Positions 25,820-34,249 are shown, counted from the first letter of the stretch. The stretch is 64,000 nt of DNA from Agarivorans sp. Toyoura001 (GCF_005405585.1 NZ_BJEQ01000002.1:124001-188000), one strand, 5' to 3'. Notes: generated from the letters alone by a model not told the origin. Numbers and translations: made by a program.

Positions 25820-25823
25820 ATAC

Positions 25824-26651
25824 TTACACCGTCACTATTTCTAATGAATAACTGTCAGCTATAAGCCGTGCTTCTTTAAAAGTGACATTAGAATGAGCGG
25901 ATTTAACCGTATCTGATAACAATTTTCTTTGCTCTAGAGGCATTTTTTCACCAATAACAACCTCTTTAAGCGAACCCTCGGAATAATGGTGAAATTGACT
26001 TTTAGATAATGAAAGGATTCTAAATTCATTTTCATAACTCCACTCTTTGGATTTTGTCGCGACCGTTTTAGTTACAGCATCTACAAAATTGAAATTATTA
26101 TCACTCCCCAATACACTTTCTGATTCTATGAAGTCCAATAACTTTAAAGTGTTAGGGATGTTTTGATATTGAATTTTTATCGGCCTCATAGATTTATTAG
26201 ATGAATTATATATATCCTGTTGTAATAGTTCACCGTCGAAAACCAAGCAAAAACCTCGTAAGCCATCAGCATAATGTGACCACATCAAATTGTTGTAAAT
26301 TGGATCATTGTCTTGCTCAGATAAAGACAAACATACAATCTTTGAGCCGTGAACAATATCAACAATTACTTGAAGATCATGTTCTGCAATTTTTTTGAAT
26401 AATTGAGCATTTGTGAACCGTCCTTCTTGTAAGCCCATCTCATTTAGCATTTTAGTGAACCGTTCTTCATCAACCTCTTGTTTCGGCTTGCATACAAAGG
26501 TATCTAAGATATCTTGAGGTACTTGATTATCTTTAATATGCGCACCTTCGAAAGGATCATTAAAATCGTATTGGTCAGAAAACCATAACTGCTTGTTTGC
26601 AAGAGCAGTTAAATTGTTTGTATTCATGCATCTAAATTTATAAAGTTTCAT
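25824..26651 (-). CDS. DUF2971 family protein (cassette gene)
   Basis: 275 residues. The N-terminal 'LYKFRCMNTNNLTALANKQL' and 'WFSDQYDFNDPFEGAH' and the mid 'MWSHYADGLRGFCLVFD' plus 'EWSYENEFRIL' motifs are the DUF2971 signature. The family has no settled biochemical function and often occurs in genomic islands and next to defence genes. Composition is AT-rich and Asn/Lys/Ser-rich, unlike the flanking core genes. It is the first gene of the cassette array and is followed at once by attC site 2. No signal peptide. Confidence 0.8.
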   Translation of the reverse strand: MKLYKFRCMNTNNLTALANKQLWFSDQYDFNDPFEGAHIKDNQVPQDILDTFVCKPKQEVDEERFTKMLNEMGLQEGRFTNAQLFKKIAEHDLQVIVDIVHGSKIVCLSLSEQDNDPIYNNLMWSHYADGLRGFCLVFDGELLQQDIYNSSNKSMRPIKIQYQNIPNTLKLLDFIESESVLGSDNNFNFVDAVTKTVATKSKEWSYENEFRILSLSKSQFHHYSEGSLKEVVIGEKMPLEQRKLLSDTVKSAHSNVTFKEARLIADSYSLEIVTV

Positions 26652-27074
26652 TTAAACCTGAATTTAACTCTGAAAAAGCCGGGTATGTATAAAAGATTGT
26701 TAAAAGGAATATTCCCTTTTATCACACATTTAATGAAAATCAGACTATCATCTTTTCTAAACTACATCAGCCACCTAGCCTAAAAAATGACAAAAGAGTC
26801 AGCACGAAAGAATGCAGGTGATCGGGGAAAGAAGGTAACGTGGTTTACATGTAGGTATAAGCAGTATTGCCAGCAAAAATTTAGTGTCAACACCTGCTAA
26901 TTTTCTGTGAAAAATAAGCTGTTAATACAAGTTTAGTCAGCTTAAGCAATTACGTAACTTGAAGTGTTTTTTCATCATTGATCTGGCTCTTAGTCTGCAG
27001 GTTTTTTACTACCTTATAGGCCAAGCCCTTGGCAAACTGATGCTGGAGATGATTAGCAACGCTTGGAGCACTTA
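26652..27074. other. intergenic region between the cassette array and the GH16 gene
   Basis: No gene seen on either strand. A perfect GGAATATTCC palindrome within A/T flanks (26702-26720) lies about 50 nt upstream of the DUF2971 start. No attC core, attI or integrase trace could be identified. Confidence 0.5.
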
Positions 27075-27959
27075 ATGCTAAACCGCAGCCATCAGATTGG
27101 ATTACTAGCTTTACTCAGCAGCGGCTTATTGGCTTGTGGCGGCGGAGGCGGCGTTAGCCCTCAATCGGAGCTGCCTAGCCAGCCAGACCCCATTACTTGG
27201 CAACTCTCGTGGAGTGATGAATTTAACGACAGCCAGCTAGATCTGAACAAGTGGACCTTTGACATGGGCAACGGCTTTATGCTCAACGACCAGTATATTT
27301 CAGGTTGGGGAAACAACGAGCTGCAAGCCTATACCAACAAGGCCGCTAATGTGCGACTCAACGGCAATGGCCAACTGATTATTCAAGCCTTAGTTGAAGG
27401 CAGTAGCGACCAATACGGCAATTACAATTACAGCTCTGCCCGTTTAAAAACCCAAGGTTTATTTGCCCAAGCCTATGGCCGATTTGAAGCCCGTATTAAA
27501 TTGCCGGTTGGCCAAGGGTTATGGCCGGCTTTTTGGTTAATGCCGCAAGACAATGTATACGGCACGTGGGCGGCCTCGGGCGAAATAGACATTATGGAGG
27601 CGCGTGGTAGCAACCCTTCGCAAGTAAATGGCACGCTTCACTATGGCGCACAATGGCCAAATAATACCTACTCGGAACGCCACTACCTATTTACCGACAG
27701 TGATATTAACGAGTTTCATGTTTACCGAATCGACTGGACGCTACAAGGCATATATTGGTACGTAGACGACCAGTTATACGCTAGCCAAAGTGCTTGGTAT
27801 ACCCAAGACCAAGCCTTCCCTGCTCCTTTCGACCAGGATTTTTATATCATTATGAATTTGGCGGTAGGCGGCAATTACGATGGCAATCCACAATCTAACC
27901 AGATATTTCCCGCCCAAATGGAAGTAGATTATGTACGGGTATACGAAGCGCTTAACTAG
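27075..27959 (+). CDS. GH16 beta-glucanase (laminarinase-like) lipoprotein
   Basis: 294 residues. The start ATG at 27075 is preferred: GGAG with a 6-nt spacer; a TTG lies 12 nt earlier. The lipobox is 'GLLACGGGGG', so the mature enzyme is lipid-anchored to the envelope, with a Gly/Ser/Pro linker before the jelly-roll catalytic domain. The catalytic motif is EIDIME (about residues 170-175, beta-bulge form: nucleophile Glu, Asp, acid/base Glu), with 'WPAFWLMP' before it. Beta-bulge GH16 enzymes hydrolyse beta-1,3-glucan (laminarin) or agar/carrageenan; laminarinase is most likely but not proven. It faces the esterase gene. Confidence 0.88.
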   Translation: MLNRSHQIGLLALLSSGLLACGGGGGVSPQSELPSQPDPITWQLSWSDEFNDSQLDLNKWTFDMGNGFMLNDQYISGWGNNELQAYTNKAANVRLNGNGQLIIQALVEGSSDQYGNYNYSSARLKTQGLFAQAYGRFEARIKLPVGQGLWPAFWLMPQDNVYGTWAASGEIDIMEARGSNPSQVNGTLHYGAQWPNNTYSERHYLFTDSDINEFHVYRIDWTLQGIYWYVDDQLYASQSAWYTQDQAFPAPFDQDFYIIMNLAVGGNYDGNPQSNQIFPAQMEVDYVRVYEALN

Positions 27960-28007
27960 AGTTAGCGCTCCGCATTAGCTTATTGATAACACTCTGCAGC
28001 AGATTGT

Positions 28008-29501
28008 TTATGGATGGAAGAAGGCTGATATTTGGCTGAGGAATTGTGCTGAAATGCCATTCCAATAACGCCAAGTGTGGCCGCCTTCTGCTGTGGTGTA
28101 AGTAAATTCAGCCTTATGGTTTTCTAGTTGCTCCACCAAGCGCTGATTGCTTTGAAAACTGGTGTGGTCATCTTCACCGCAATATAAGTACAAGGCTGAC
28201 TGCATAGTAAAGTTCTGCCAAGTAAAATCGCGGTAAATGCTCATATCAAAGTAGCCGCTCAAAGGCACCGATAAACCAAACTGCTCTGGGTATTTATGTG
28301 CTAAATAAAATGCCCCTGCCCCACCCATAGACACACCGCTAATCGCACTATTTTGCGCGCCTGGTTTAATTCTGTATTGCTCACGAATACTCGGTAGCAG
28401 CTCTTGCATAATAAGCTGCTCGTATTCGCCAGTGTAATAGCTCTGCTCGCCAGACGGCATTAACAATATGAAAGGTTTAATCGCTTGTTTGGCGATTAAG
28501 TTATCCATAAGGTGCTGGACTTTGCCGTCCACCAGCCACTGCTGGTAATTACTGCCATAGCCATGCAACAGCACCACTAAGGGGTAGCGTTGCTCGCTAG
28601 CGTGGTAATTGGGCGGCAGGTAAACCGCATAAGGGCTGGCTTTATTAAGCGCGCTGCTGGCGAACCTTGCATCAACTACCTCACCATGAGCAATCTCTGG
28701 GTTAGCACTAAGCAGCGGCGACTCTTCGCCAATCACCAATACTGAGTTAAATCCGCCTCTGCTGTCATCTACCGCGCGCTCATTGTTTTCATCGGCTATC
28801 CAATTGCCGTCAATCACAAACTTGTACTGCCAAGCACCTGGCGCTAAATATAAGGTAATTGACCAGCTACCATCGCCATTCGCCTTCATTTGAAATACAT
28901 CGGGACGCCAGTCGCTCATTTCGCCGGCTAAATACACTTGCTCAGCCTGTTTAGCCATTACCGTAAAGGTATGTGCGGTGGTGTTTTCTGCCGGAGAAAG
29001 CAGTGGATGTGGTGGCGTTAAATCAAACTCGCCAAGCTCGGCACTGGCGGCTTCTTGCTCCGGCAATATTCGCCCTTTTACAGTGGTTGAGCCCGAACAA
29101 TAATAAGCGCTGTTGCTCCACTCCCACAGGTAGGAGCCAGTAATCTTCCCATCGAGTATTTCAGCTGTAGCCGAAGCGTAACTTAATTCCCCACCATCAA
29201 TCCGAACACTAGGTACAGACCAAGTGATTTGCTGGCCATTAATATCACCTGTTACGCCACTATCAATACTCAGTTCGCATTGCTGTTGTTCCACTACAAA
29301 TACTTGCTTTAGCTGTTTGCCAAAGCCATTGCAATCACTGTCATCAACCTCTAAAAAAAGCTCCCAAGTGCCAGCGTAATTAGCGCAAGCTAACCCATTC
29401 TGTTCAGAGGCATCGTTGCTAGAAGAAGGAGCGCTGCAAGCCCCCACCAATAACACACTAACAAGAGGCAAGGTTAAGGCTACTAAGCTATGTCGTTTCA
29501 T
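28008..29501 (-). CDS. lipoprotein esterase with N-terminal unknown domain and CBM48-like domain
   Basis: 497 residues. Lipobox LLVGAC at the N-terminus. Residues about 38-150 form a small Cys-containing beta domain I do not recognise. About 180-260 is a glycogen-binding (E-set/CBM48-like) domain ('VYLAGEMSDWRPDVF', 'PGAWQYKFVIDGNW'). The C-terminal half is an alpha/beta-hydrolase of the enterochelin/feruloyl esterase type: 'LVVLLHGYGSNYQQW', GVSMGG with Ser about 391, Asp in 'YCGEDDH', His about 475 in 'EGGHTWRYW'. Such fusions occur in polysaccharide or feruloyl esterases. Convergent with the GH16 glucanase, suggesting a shared substrate. Confidence 0.85.
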   Translation of the reverse strand: MKRHSLVALTLPLVSVLLVGACSAPSSSNDASEQNGLACANYAGTWELFLEVDDSDCNGFGKQLKQVFVVEQQQCELSIDSGVTGDINGQQITWSVPSVRIDGGELSYASATAEILDGKITGSYLWEWSNSAYYCSGSTTVKGRILPEQEAASAELGEFDLTPPHPLLSPAENTTAHTFTVMAKQAEQVYLAGEMSDWRPDVFQMKANGDGSWSITLYLAPGAWQYKFVIDGNWIADENNERAVDDSRGGFNSVLVIGEESPLLSANPEIAHGEVVDARFASSALNKASPYAVYLPPNYHASEQRYPLVVLLHGYGSNYQQWLVDGKVQHLMDNLIAKQAIKPFILLMPSGEQSYYTGEYEQLIMQELLPSIREQYRIKPGAQNSAISGVSMGGAGAFYLAHKYPEQFGLSVPLSGYFDMSIYRDFTWQNFTMQSALYLYCGEDDHTSFQSNQRLVEQLENHKAEFTYTTAEGGHTWRYWNGISAQFLSQISAFFHP

Positions 29502-29683
29502 CTCAATCCCTAAGTATCACTGCTCGGTGATCACTAATAAGCGTTGTAAATTTAATCACATACAAACACAGCACTATTGACAATAAAAGTAATTGCGACA
29601 AGTGCTGTGATAATAGGCACAAATCGCTAATAGGGCCGATGAATAAACATTAACGGGTGATTGAGTCATCACTTTTGATCTCA

Positions 29684-30586
29684 TCAAGGCTTAGGCAACA
29701 AACTACTTATATGATCTTGCAAGTAAGCCATGAAACGCTGCAAGCGTGAAGAGTGTTCAATTTTGGGCGGGTATAACATCCACACTTGTCGGGGTTCAAC
29801 TTGAAAATCGGCCAGTAACCTCTGCAATCGGCCTGCCTGCACATGCTCCCAAACTAAATGCTCAGGTACTCGAATCACGCCCTGCGCATTTAAAGCCGCT
29901 TTAATGAGAATGTTATTGTCGTTCACCGCAAACCGCCCTTGGGCTTCAAACTCTTGCACTTTATTGGCTTGTTTAAATGTCCAGGTTCGCCAAGTAGGAA
30001 AGGCTAAGCACTGCAACTGGTTTAAATCGCTAGGCTGTGTTGGCACAAAGTGCTCTGCTAAGTATGCAGGGGAAGCACACACCCAATGGCAATAAGGCAT
30101 TAGCGTTCGCGCCACCATATTTTGTGGCGGTTGCTCGGTAACTCGAATAGCTAAATCAAAATTACGCTCATGTAAGTCTTCCAAGTGATGGCCAACATCA
30201 ATTTCAAAACTTACTTCGGGGTAGCGTTGATTAAATCCATTACATACCTCAACCAAAAACGACTCTGCAAAAGCGGCTGGCGCGGTAATGCGCAAAATAC
30301 CCGCGACATCTTCGCCGCTGTGTTCTAGCTCTCGCTCTAGATCTAACAAGTTATGATGCATGGCTTGCGCCTGCAGAAACACCTTGTGACCTTCGGTGGT
30401 CAATCGCACACTGCGAGTGGTTCTAATCAACAGTTGAGTATGTAAATCTTGTTCTAAGCTGCGAATTTGCTGCGATAAGTAGCTACGAGAAATATCAAGG
30501 TGTTCAGCGGCCTTAGAAAAGCTCAAGTACTGGGCCACTTCATAAAACAACAACAAGCGTTCTAACTTTTTATGATTCTTCGACAT
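29684..30586 (-). CDS. LysR-family transcriptional regulator
   Basis: 300 residues: helix-turn-helix 'SFSKAAEHLDISRSYLSQQI' (about 22-41), wing 'QLLIRTTRSVRLTTEGHKVF', effector domain about 95-300. It is divergent from the aldo-keto reductase gene with a 158-nt gap, so it probably controls that gene. The AaeR/DhcR-type wing ('RTTRSVRLT') is like that of the regulator near the DJ-1 operon. Confidence 0.92.
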   Translation of the reverse strand: MSKNHKKLERLLLFYEVAQYLSFSKAAEHLDISRSYLSQQIRSLEQDLHTQLLIRTTRSVRLTTEGHKVFLQAQAMHHNLLDLERELEHSGEDVAGILRITAPAAFAESFLVEVCNGFNQRYPEVSFEIDVGHHLEDLHERNFDLAIRVTEQPPQNMVARTLMPYCHWVCASPAYLAEHFVPTQPSDLNQLQCLAFPTWRTWTFKQANKVQEFEAQGRFAVNDNNILIKAALNAQGVIRVPEHLVWEHVQAGRLQRLLADFQVEPRQVWMLYPPKIEHSSRLQRFMAYLQDHISSLLPKP

Positions 30587-30744
30587 CTGCTTACCTACTT
30601 CGCTGCATCAACTTGTCCATAATAATACGCAAAGTAAGATTTTTTGTTTGATATAACAAACAGTATTTTTGCTTTCACCCTCTTTTTTCAGTGGCTTTAT
30701 TAACTCTATACTTGAGCCAACAACTTTGATTAAGTGGGTATAAA

Positions 30745-31728
30745 ATGGAATATCGTCGATTAGGCCAAAGTGGCCTGCAGGTAAGTGAATTTGGCTTAGG
30801 CTCTTGGGTTACTTTTGGCAAACAAGTGGACTTATCGGCCGCCAAGCAAATTATGACACGCGCCTATGATGCTGGAATAAACTTTTACGATAACGCCGAA
30901 GGTTATGAAAGCGGCGAAAGCGAACGCTTAATGGGACAAGCCATAGAGCAACTGGGTTGGACACGCGATAGCTTTGTGGTTTCAAGCAAAGTATTTTGGG
31001 GCGGCGATAAACCTACCCAACGTGGACTAAGCCGCAAGCATGTATTTGATGCCTGTCATGCAGCACTTAAACGCCTGCGAGTAGATTACCTGGACTTGTT
31101 TTACTGCCACCGTCCAGACATTGATACGCCGATTTACGAAACGGTTCGTGCCATGCACGACTTGGTTAGCCAAGGCAAAGTAATGTACTGGGGCACCTCT
31201 GAATGGAGCGCCCAGCAAATTACCGAAGCATGGGCAGTAGCCAAAGCAGAAAACTTACATGCCCCAGTGATGGAGCAACCGCAATACAACATGATGGTAC
31301 GCGACAAAGTAGAAGCAGAGTACTTACCGCTGTATCAACTGACCGGTTTAGGCACCACTATTTTCTCGCCACTGGCCAGTGGGTTGCTCACCGGTAAATA
31401 CCTAAATGGTGTGCCTAATAACAGCCGCTTAAGCTTGCCTGGCTATGAATGGCTGCGCGATATGTTAATGGGCGAGAACAACAAGCTAGAGCAGATAGCG
31501 CAACTTAACCAATTGGCAGAAAGCCTTAACATGCCGTTACATCACCTAGCCTTAAATTGGTGTTTGCGTACGCCACATGTGAGCAGCGTAATACTAGGAG
31601 TGTCTAAGTTAGAGCAGTTAGAAGATAACCTTAAAGCGCTAGAGCTAAAACAGCAGTTAAACAACGACGTATGGCAGCAGGTTGATAACATTTTAGCTAA
31701 TAAACCCGCAGCGCCAGAGCGCTTTTAA
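30745..31728 (+). CDS. aldo-keto reductase (Kv-beta/YghZ-like, AKR6/AKR14 type)
   Basis: 327 residues. The TIM-barrel catalytic tetrad is visible: Asp in 'INFYDNAEGY', Tyr in the same motif, Lys in 'FVVSSKVFWGG' and His in 'DLFYCHRPD'. The coenzyme-binding C-terminal segment is 'SSVILGVSKLEQLEDN'. The 'GLGSWVTFGKQVD' start and 'TSEWSAQQI' are typical of the voltage-gated K+ channel beta-subunit/YghZ branch, NADPH-dependent aldehyde or ketone reductases. Divergent LysR gene upstream, so probably substrate- or stress-induced. Confidence 0.92.
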   Translation: MEYRRLGQSGLQVSEFGLGSWVTFGKQVDLSAAKQIMTRAYDAGINFYDNAEGYESGESERLMGQAIEQLGWTRDSFVVSSKVFWGGDKPTQRGLSRKHVFDACHAALKRLRVDYLDLFYCHRPDIDTPIYETVRAMHDLVSQGKVMYWGTSEWSAQQITEAWAVAKAENLHAPVMEQPQYNMMVRDKVEAEYLPLYQLTGLGTTIFSPLASGLLTGKYLNGVPNNSRLSLPGYEWLRDMLMGENNKLEQIAQLNQLAESLNMPLHHLALNWCLRTPHVSSVILGVSKLEQLEDNLKALELKQQLNNDVWQQVDNILANKPAAPERF

Positions 31729-31869
31729 TCTATCGATAAGGGGATTTACCTTTTATCACATTAGAGCAAAAGCTCTATCACAAGCGTGTTGCTCATGAAT
31801 ATTACCGTGATCACAGCCTTGTGAAAAAACAGCTGAAACATTGAAAAAATATAAGAACTTTTTGTGACG

Positions 31870-31960
31870 CTAGGGCTATACTGATGAAAAGGTGATTACA
31901 CCTACAAAACAACAATAGTACTAAACGCATAATCTGATCAGGGGCCTTAATGGCCCCTTT
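31870..31960 (+). ncRNA. possible small RNA between the aldo-keto reductase gene and ribB
   Basis: A TATACT -10-like box (31877-31882) is followed by a hairpin AGGTG-ATTA-CACCT (31890-31903), an A/C-rich single-stranded stretch and an intrinsic terminator (31940-31960 then TTTTATTTT). The predicted transcript would be about 75 nt, and its layout resembles Hfq-type sRNAs. There is no clear -35 box. Alternatively the terminator belongs to the aldo-keto reductase gene 210 nt upstream. Confidence 0.3.
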
Positions 31961-31964
31961 TATT
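31940..31964 (+). terminator. intrinsic terminator
   Basis: AGGGGCC (31940-31946), loop TTAAT, GGCCCCT (31952-31958), then TTTATTTT. Oriented plus, 21 nt before the convergent ribB stop; the minus-strand side lacks a U run, so it serves plus-strand transcription. Confidence 0.8.
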
Positions 31965-31984
31965 TTGCCTAAACAAACGCTTAA

Positions 31985-32638
31985 CTAGCTCGCTTTACTG
32001 ATCAGCGCTTTTCGATATTCCACGATATCTTCAATGCTTAATACTGGCATGGCATGTTGCTTAGCAAAGGCGACAATCTCGGGCAAACGCGCCATGGTGC
32101 CATTTGGCATAGTCACTTCGCACAACACGCCAGCAGGCGTTAATCCTGCCAAGGTCACTAAATCCACAGTACCTTCGGTATGGCCGCGGCGTGTTAACAC
32201 TCCACCGGGCTGGGCACCCAGCGGATAAACATGACCTGGTCTGGCTAAATCGCTGGGTTTAGCGCCTTCGGCAATCGCGGTTTTAATGGTAGTTACGCGA
32301 TCAGCAGCCGACACTCCAGTGGTTACGCCTTGTTTGGCTTCAATGCTTACGGTAAAGGCCGTACCAAATTGGCTAGAGTTATCACTGACCATTGGCGGTA
32401 AATCAAGCTGTTTGATTTTGTCATCGTTTAAGCACAAGCAAACAATGCCGCTACATTCGCGAATCAGCATGGCCATTTGAGCATTGGTGAGAGTTTCGGC
32501 GGCAAAAATTAAATCGCCTTCGTTTTCGCGGTCTTCGTCGTCAACAACCAATACCCCTTGGCCTTGGCGTAAGGCTGCAAGCGCGGCGTCAACTCGTTGG
32601 ATAGGATTGCCATATTCGGCAAGTAGAGACTGATTCAT
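31985..32638 (-). CDS. ribB: 3,4-dihydroxy-2-butanone 4-phosphate synthase
   Basis: 217 residues, the same length as E. coli RibB, and without the GTP cyclohydrolase II half found in bifunctional RibBA. It converts ribulose 5-phosphate to dihydroxybutanone phosphate plus formate for riboflavin synthesis. The active-site loop '[17 protein letters not shown]', '[24 protein letters not shown]' region and 'DLARPGH' are conserved. Cytoplasmic. It stands alone, preceded by an FMN riboswitch, as stand-alone ribB genes in gammaproteobacteria usually are. Flavin demand is notable here because Nqr and ApbE use FMN/FAD. Confidence 0.97.
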   Translation of the reverse strand: MNQSLLAEYGNPIQRVDAALAALRQGQGVLVVDDEDRENEGDLIFAAETLTNAQMAMLIRECSGIVCLCLNDDKIKQLDLPPMVSDNSSQFGTAFTVSIEAKQGVTTGVSAADRVTTIKTAIAEGAKPSDLARPGHVYPLGAQPGGVLTRRGHTEGTVDLVTLAGLTPAGVLCEVTMPNGTMARLPEIVAFAKQHAMPVLSIEDIVEYRKALISKAS

Positions 32639-32796
32639 GGTTTAAATCCTTAAATTACTACATTAAGTTTTCCAGAATCAGGGCGTGCAGGAATAGCACC
32701 TCACCGTAAAGTGAAGTTTTTTATCGGCATTAAACCACACTCAGCCACAGGCTAAGTGTTCTGTTCTAACCAGGTTAAAACAAAATGATAATGCTT

Positions 32797-32982
32797 GATT
32801 CTCTTCCATCCGGACTCATTACAGCCAAGCTGTAAATTACCGTCGGCTCTGGACTAATCGCAATAAAAGTATTGCTACGTCACCAGATCTGCTGACCCCA
32901 ACTACCGTTGGGCGCTCGCGGGCTTTTAGCCATAAACACAACTAACTACCGCCGGTGGGGAGTTACACCCCGCCCTGAGAAT
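32797..32982 (-). promoter_or_regulatory. FMN riboswitch (RFN element) of ribB
   Basis: Read on the minus strand, the conserved RFN blocks appear in order: TTCTCAGGGCGGGG, CCCCACCGGCGGTA, AGCCCGCGAGC, GGTCAGCAGATCTGGTGA, GCCGACGGTAA and AGTCCGGATGGAAGAGAA. The element ends about 160 nt before the ribB ATG, leaving room for an expression platform (CTTAGCC...GGCTGAG-type hairpin near 32740-32760). FMN binding should lower ribB expression. Confidence 0.95.
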
Positions 32983-32984
32983 TT

Positions 32985-33009
32985 GGCTGTTTCTGGTATA
33001 GAAACAGCC
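32985..33009. repeat. hairpin just upstream of the FMN riboswitch
   Basis: GGCTGTTTC (32985-32993) and GAAACAGCC (33001-33009), perfect 9-bp arms, 7-nt loop, abutting the 5' edge of the aptamer. On the minus strand it would be at the 5' end of the ribB leader; it could also be an operator. Confidence 0.5.
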
Positions 33010-33060
33010 ACGCTATGGTGCCTTTAATTTGCGAGGAACACAATGCAGAAAAGTACTCGT

Positions 33061-33163
33061 GATAAGTAGCTCTCATCAGTCCCAGCCATAGCCTTGCGGC
33101 GCTAGGGCTAAAACCACCCTATTGCCTGGCAATTCACTTATCCAAAAAAACGAGAAGGTTTTT
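33061..33163. other. unexplained structured segment upstream of the permease gene
   Basis: GATAAGT (33061-33067) pairs with ACTTATC (33136-33142) and encloses two hairpins: AGCCATAGC/GCTAGGGCT (33084-33092, 33101-33109, one mismatch) and ATTGC/GCAAT (33121-33133). On the plus strand this is followed by AAAAAC-GAGAAG-GTTTTT (33146-33163), a weak terminator-like hairpin, 70 nt before the permease start. The three-way-junction shape suggests a regulatory RNA on either strand, but it fits no riboswitch class I know. Confidence 0.4.
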
Positions 33164-33232
33164 CTAAATATTCTGCATCCTTTTCGGTATTCATCCGTGT
33201 TAGTCATATACCCTCGAATTGGATACTGAAAG

Positions 33233-34216
33233 ATGGAGATTTTTACTTGGTTGGCTGACAGGCTAAGTTATTCCGTATTTGGGCTAACACCCGGCACTAG
33301 AGTGGCCAACGGCCTGCATTTTTTTATTGAAGACACCAGCAAGATTTTGGTGTTATTAGTGCTGTTGATCTACGTTATCTCTTACTTACGCGCCAGCCTT
33401 AGCGTAGATAAAGTACGTAACTACTTGTTAGGTAAACATAGAGCTTTAGGTTACTTATTAGGGTCTACTTTTGGCGCTATCACACCGTTTTGCTCATGTA
33501 GCTCTATCCCTCTGTTTATGGGATTTGTTTCTGCCAGAATTCCCATTGGGGTGACAATCGCATTTTTGATCACCTCGCCGCTGGTAAATGAAGTAGTGGT
33601 GATTATGTTAGGCAGCATTCTCGGTTTGAAATTCACCCTTATGTACGTGGCCATTGGTATGTTGCTAGGCATGCTGGCTGGGGTAATGATGGATATGCTT
33701 AAGGCTCAACGATGGTTACAGCCCTTTCTTGCAGAGGCCTACCAACAAGCTGTAAACAGCAATATTCAAATCGCAGACGACACACCCGCTCCCTCGGTGA
33801 CGCATAAAGATCGCCATTACTTTGCCGTAAACGAAACCAAAACCATCTTAAGCCGCATATGGAAGTGGGTGATTATTGGCGTGGGTTTGGGAGCCGCTAT
33901 TCATGGCTTTGTGCCTGCTCAATGGTTTGAGCAAAACTTGGCTAACGGCCAATGGTGGACCGTGCCACTTGCCACGCTTAGCGCAATTCCCATTTATACC
34001 AATGCATCCGGCGTTGTGCCTATCATGGCCTCACTAATTAATAAAGGAATGCCAATAGGCTCCACTTTGGCGTTTTGCATGGGAGCAGTGGCGGTAAGCA
34101 TTCCCGAATTCATCATGCTCAAGCAAGTGATGCAAATACGCTTTTTAGGCGCAATTGCCGGCTATTTACTGGTGGCCATATCCATTACCGGTTGGCTATT
34201 TAACTATTACTACTAA
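33233..34216 (+). CDS. permease of the ArsP/DUF318 type (SO_0444-like Cu/Zn efflux family)
   Basis: 327-residue inner-membrane protein with about eight helices in two similar halves. The Cys-rich motif 'FCSCSSIPLFMGF' in the first half is characteristic of this permease family, where thiols bind metals or metalloids; the equivalent loop in the second half reads 'IPIYTNASGVVPIMASL'. A cytoplasmic loop (about 155-205) separates the halves. Relatives export methylarsenicals (ArsP) or copper/zinc (SO_0444 family). It is followed by a small thioredoxin and sigZ, suggesting redox-coupled metal handling. An intriguing structured segment lies upstream. Confidence 0.82.
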   Translation: MEIFTWLADRLSYSVFGLTPGTRVANGLHFFIEDTSKILVLLVLLIYVISYLRASLSVDKVRNYLLGKHRALGYLLGSTFGAITPFCSCSSIPLFMGFVSARIPIGVTIAFLITSPLVNEVVVIMLGSILGLKFTLMYVAIGMLLGMLAGVMMDMLKAQRWLQPFLAEAYQQAVNSNIQIADDTPAPSVTHKDRHYFAVNETKTILSRIWKWVIIGVGLGAAIHGFVPAQWFEQNLANGQWWTVPLATLSAIPIYTNASGVVPIMASLINKGMPIGSTLAFCMGAVAVSIPEFIMLKQVMQIRFLGAIAGYLLVAISITGWLFNYYY

Positions 34217-34249
34217 ACAACTTCCAACAACCACAACAAGGAACACATT

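Larger units (their letters stand above)
24906..26651 (-). mobile_element. two-cassette integron fragment lacking an integrase (CALIN-like)
   Basis: Two minus-strand genes, each followed directly by an attC-like element in the same orientation: the DUF2971 gene then attC at about 25717-25819, and the HEPN-like gene then attC at about 24906-25031. Gene-attC-gene-attC in one orientation, with the gene stop at or inside the site's first core box, is the layout of integron gene cassettes. No tyrosine-recombinase integrase or attI is present between rnr and the GH16 gene. No attC could be recognised upstream of the DUF2971 gene, so that end of the array is eroded or is a remnant. Confidence 0.65.

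Noticed and set aside
26652-27062. A third attC site upstream of the DUF2971 gene (GTTAAAT on the minus strand matches GTTRRRY)
   Set aside because: No matching left half with N5 spacing or foldable middle; a 7-nt degenerate match is expected by chance.
27948-27968. Inverted repeat at the end of the GH16 gene as a terminator
   Set aside because: The stem has a bulge (AGCGCTTAACT against AGCGCTAACT) and no T run follows on either strand.
28008-29501. Esterase read as a glycogen-branching or pullulanase enzyme because of the CBM48-like domain
   Set aside because: The catalytic part is an alpha/beta-hydrolase with GVSMGG, not a TIM-barrel amylase domain.
33073-33079. Hammerhead-ribozyme core CTGATGA on the minus strand
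   Set aside because: The required GAAA core and a paired cleavage triplet are not found at the right distance.
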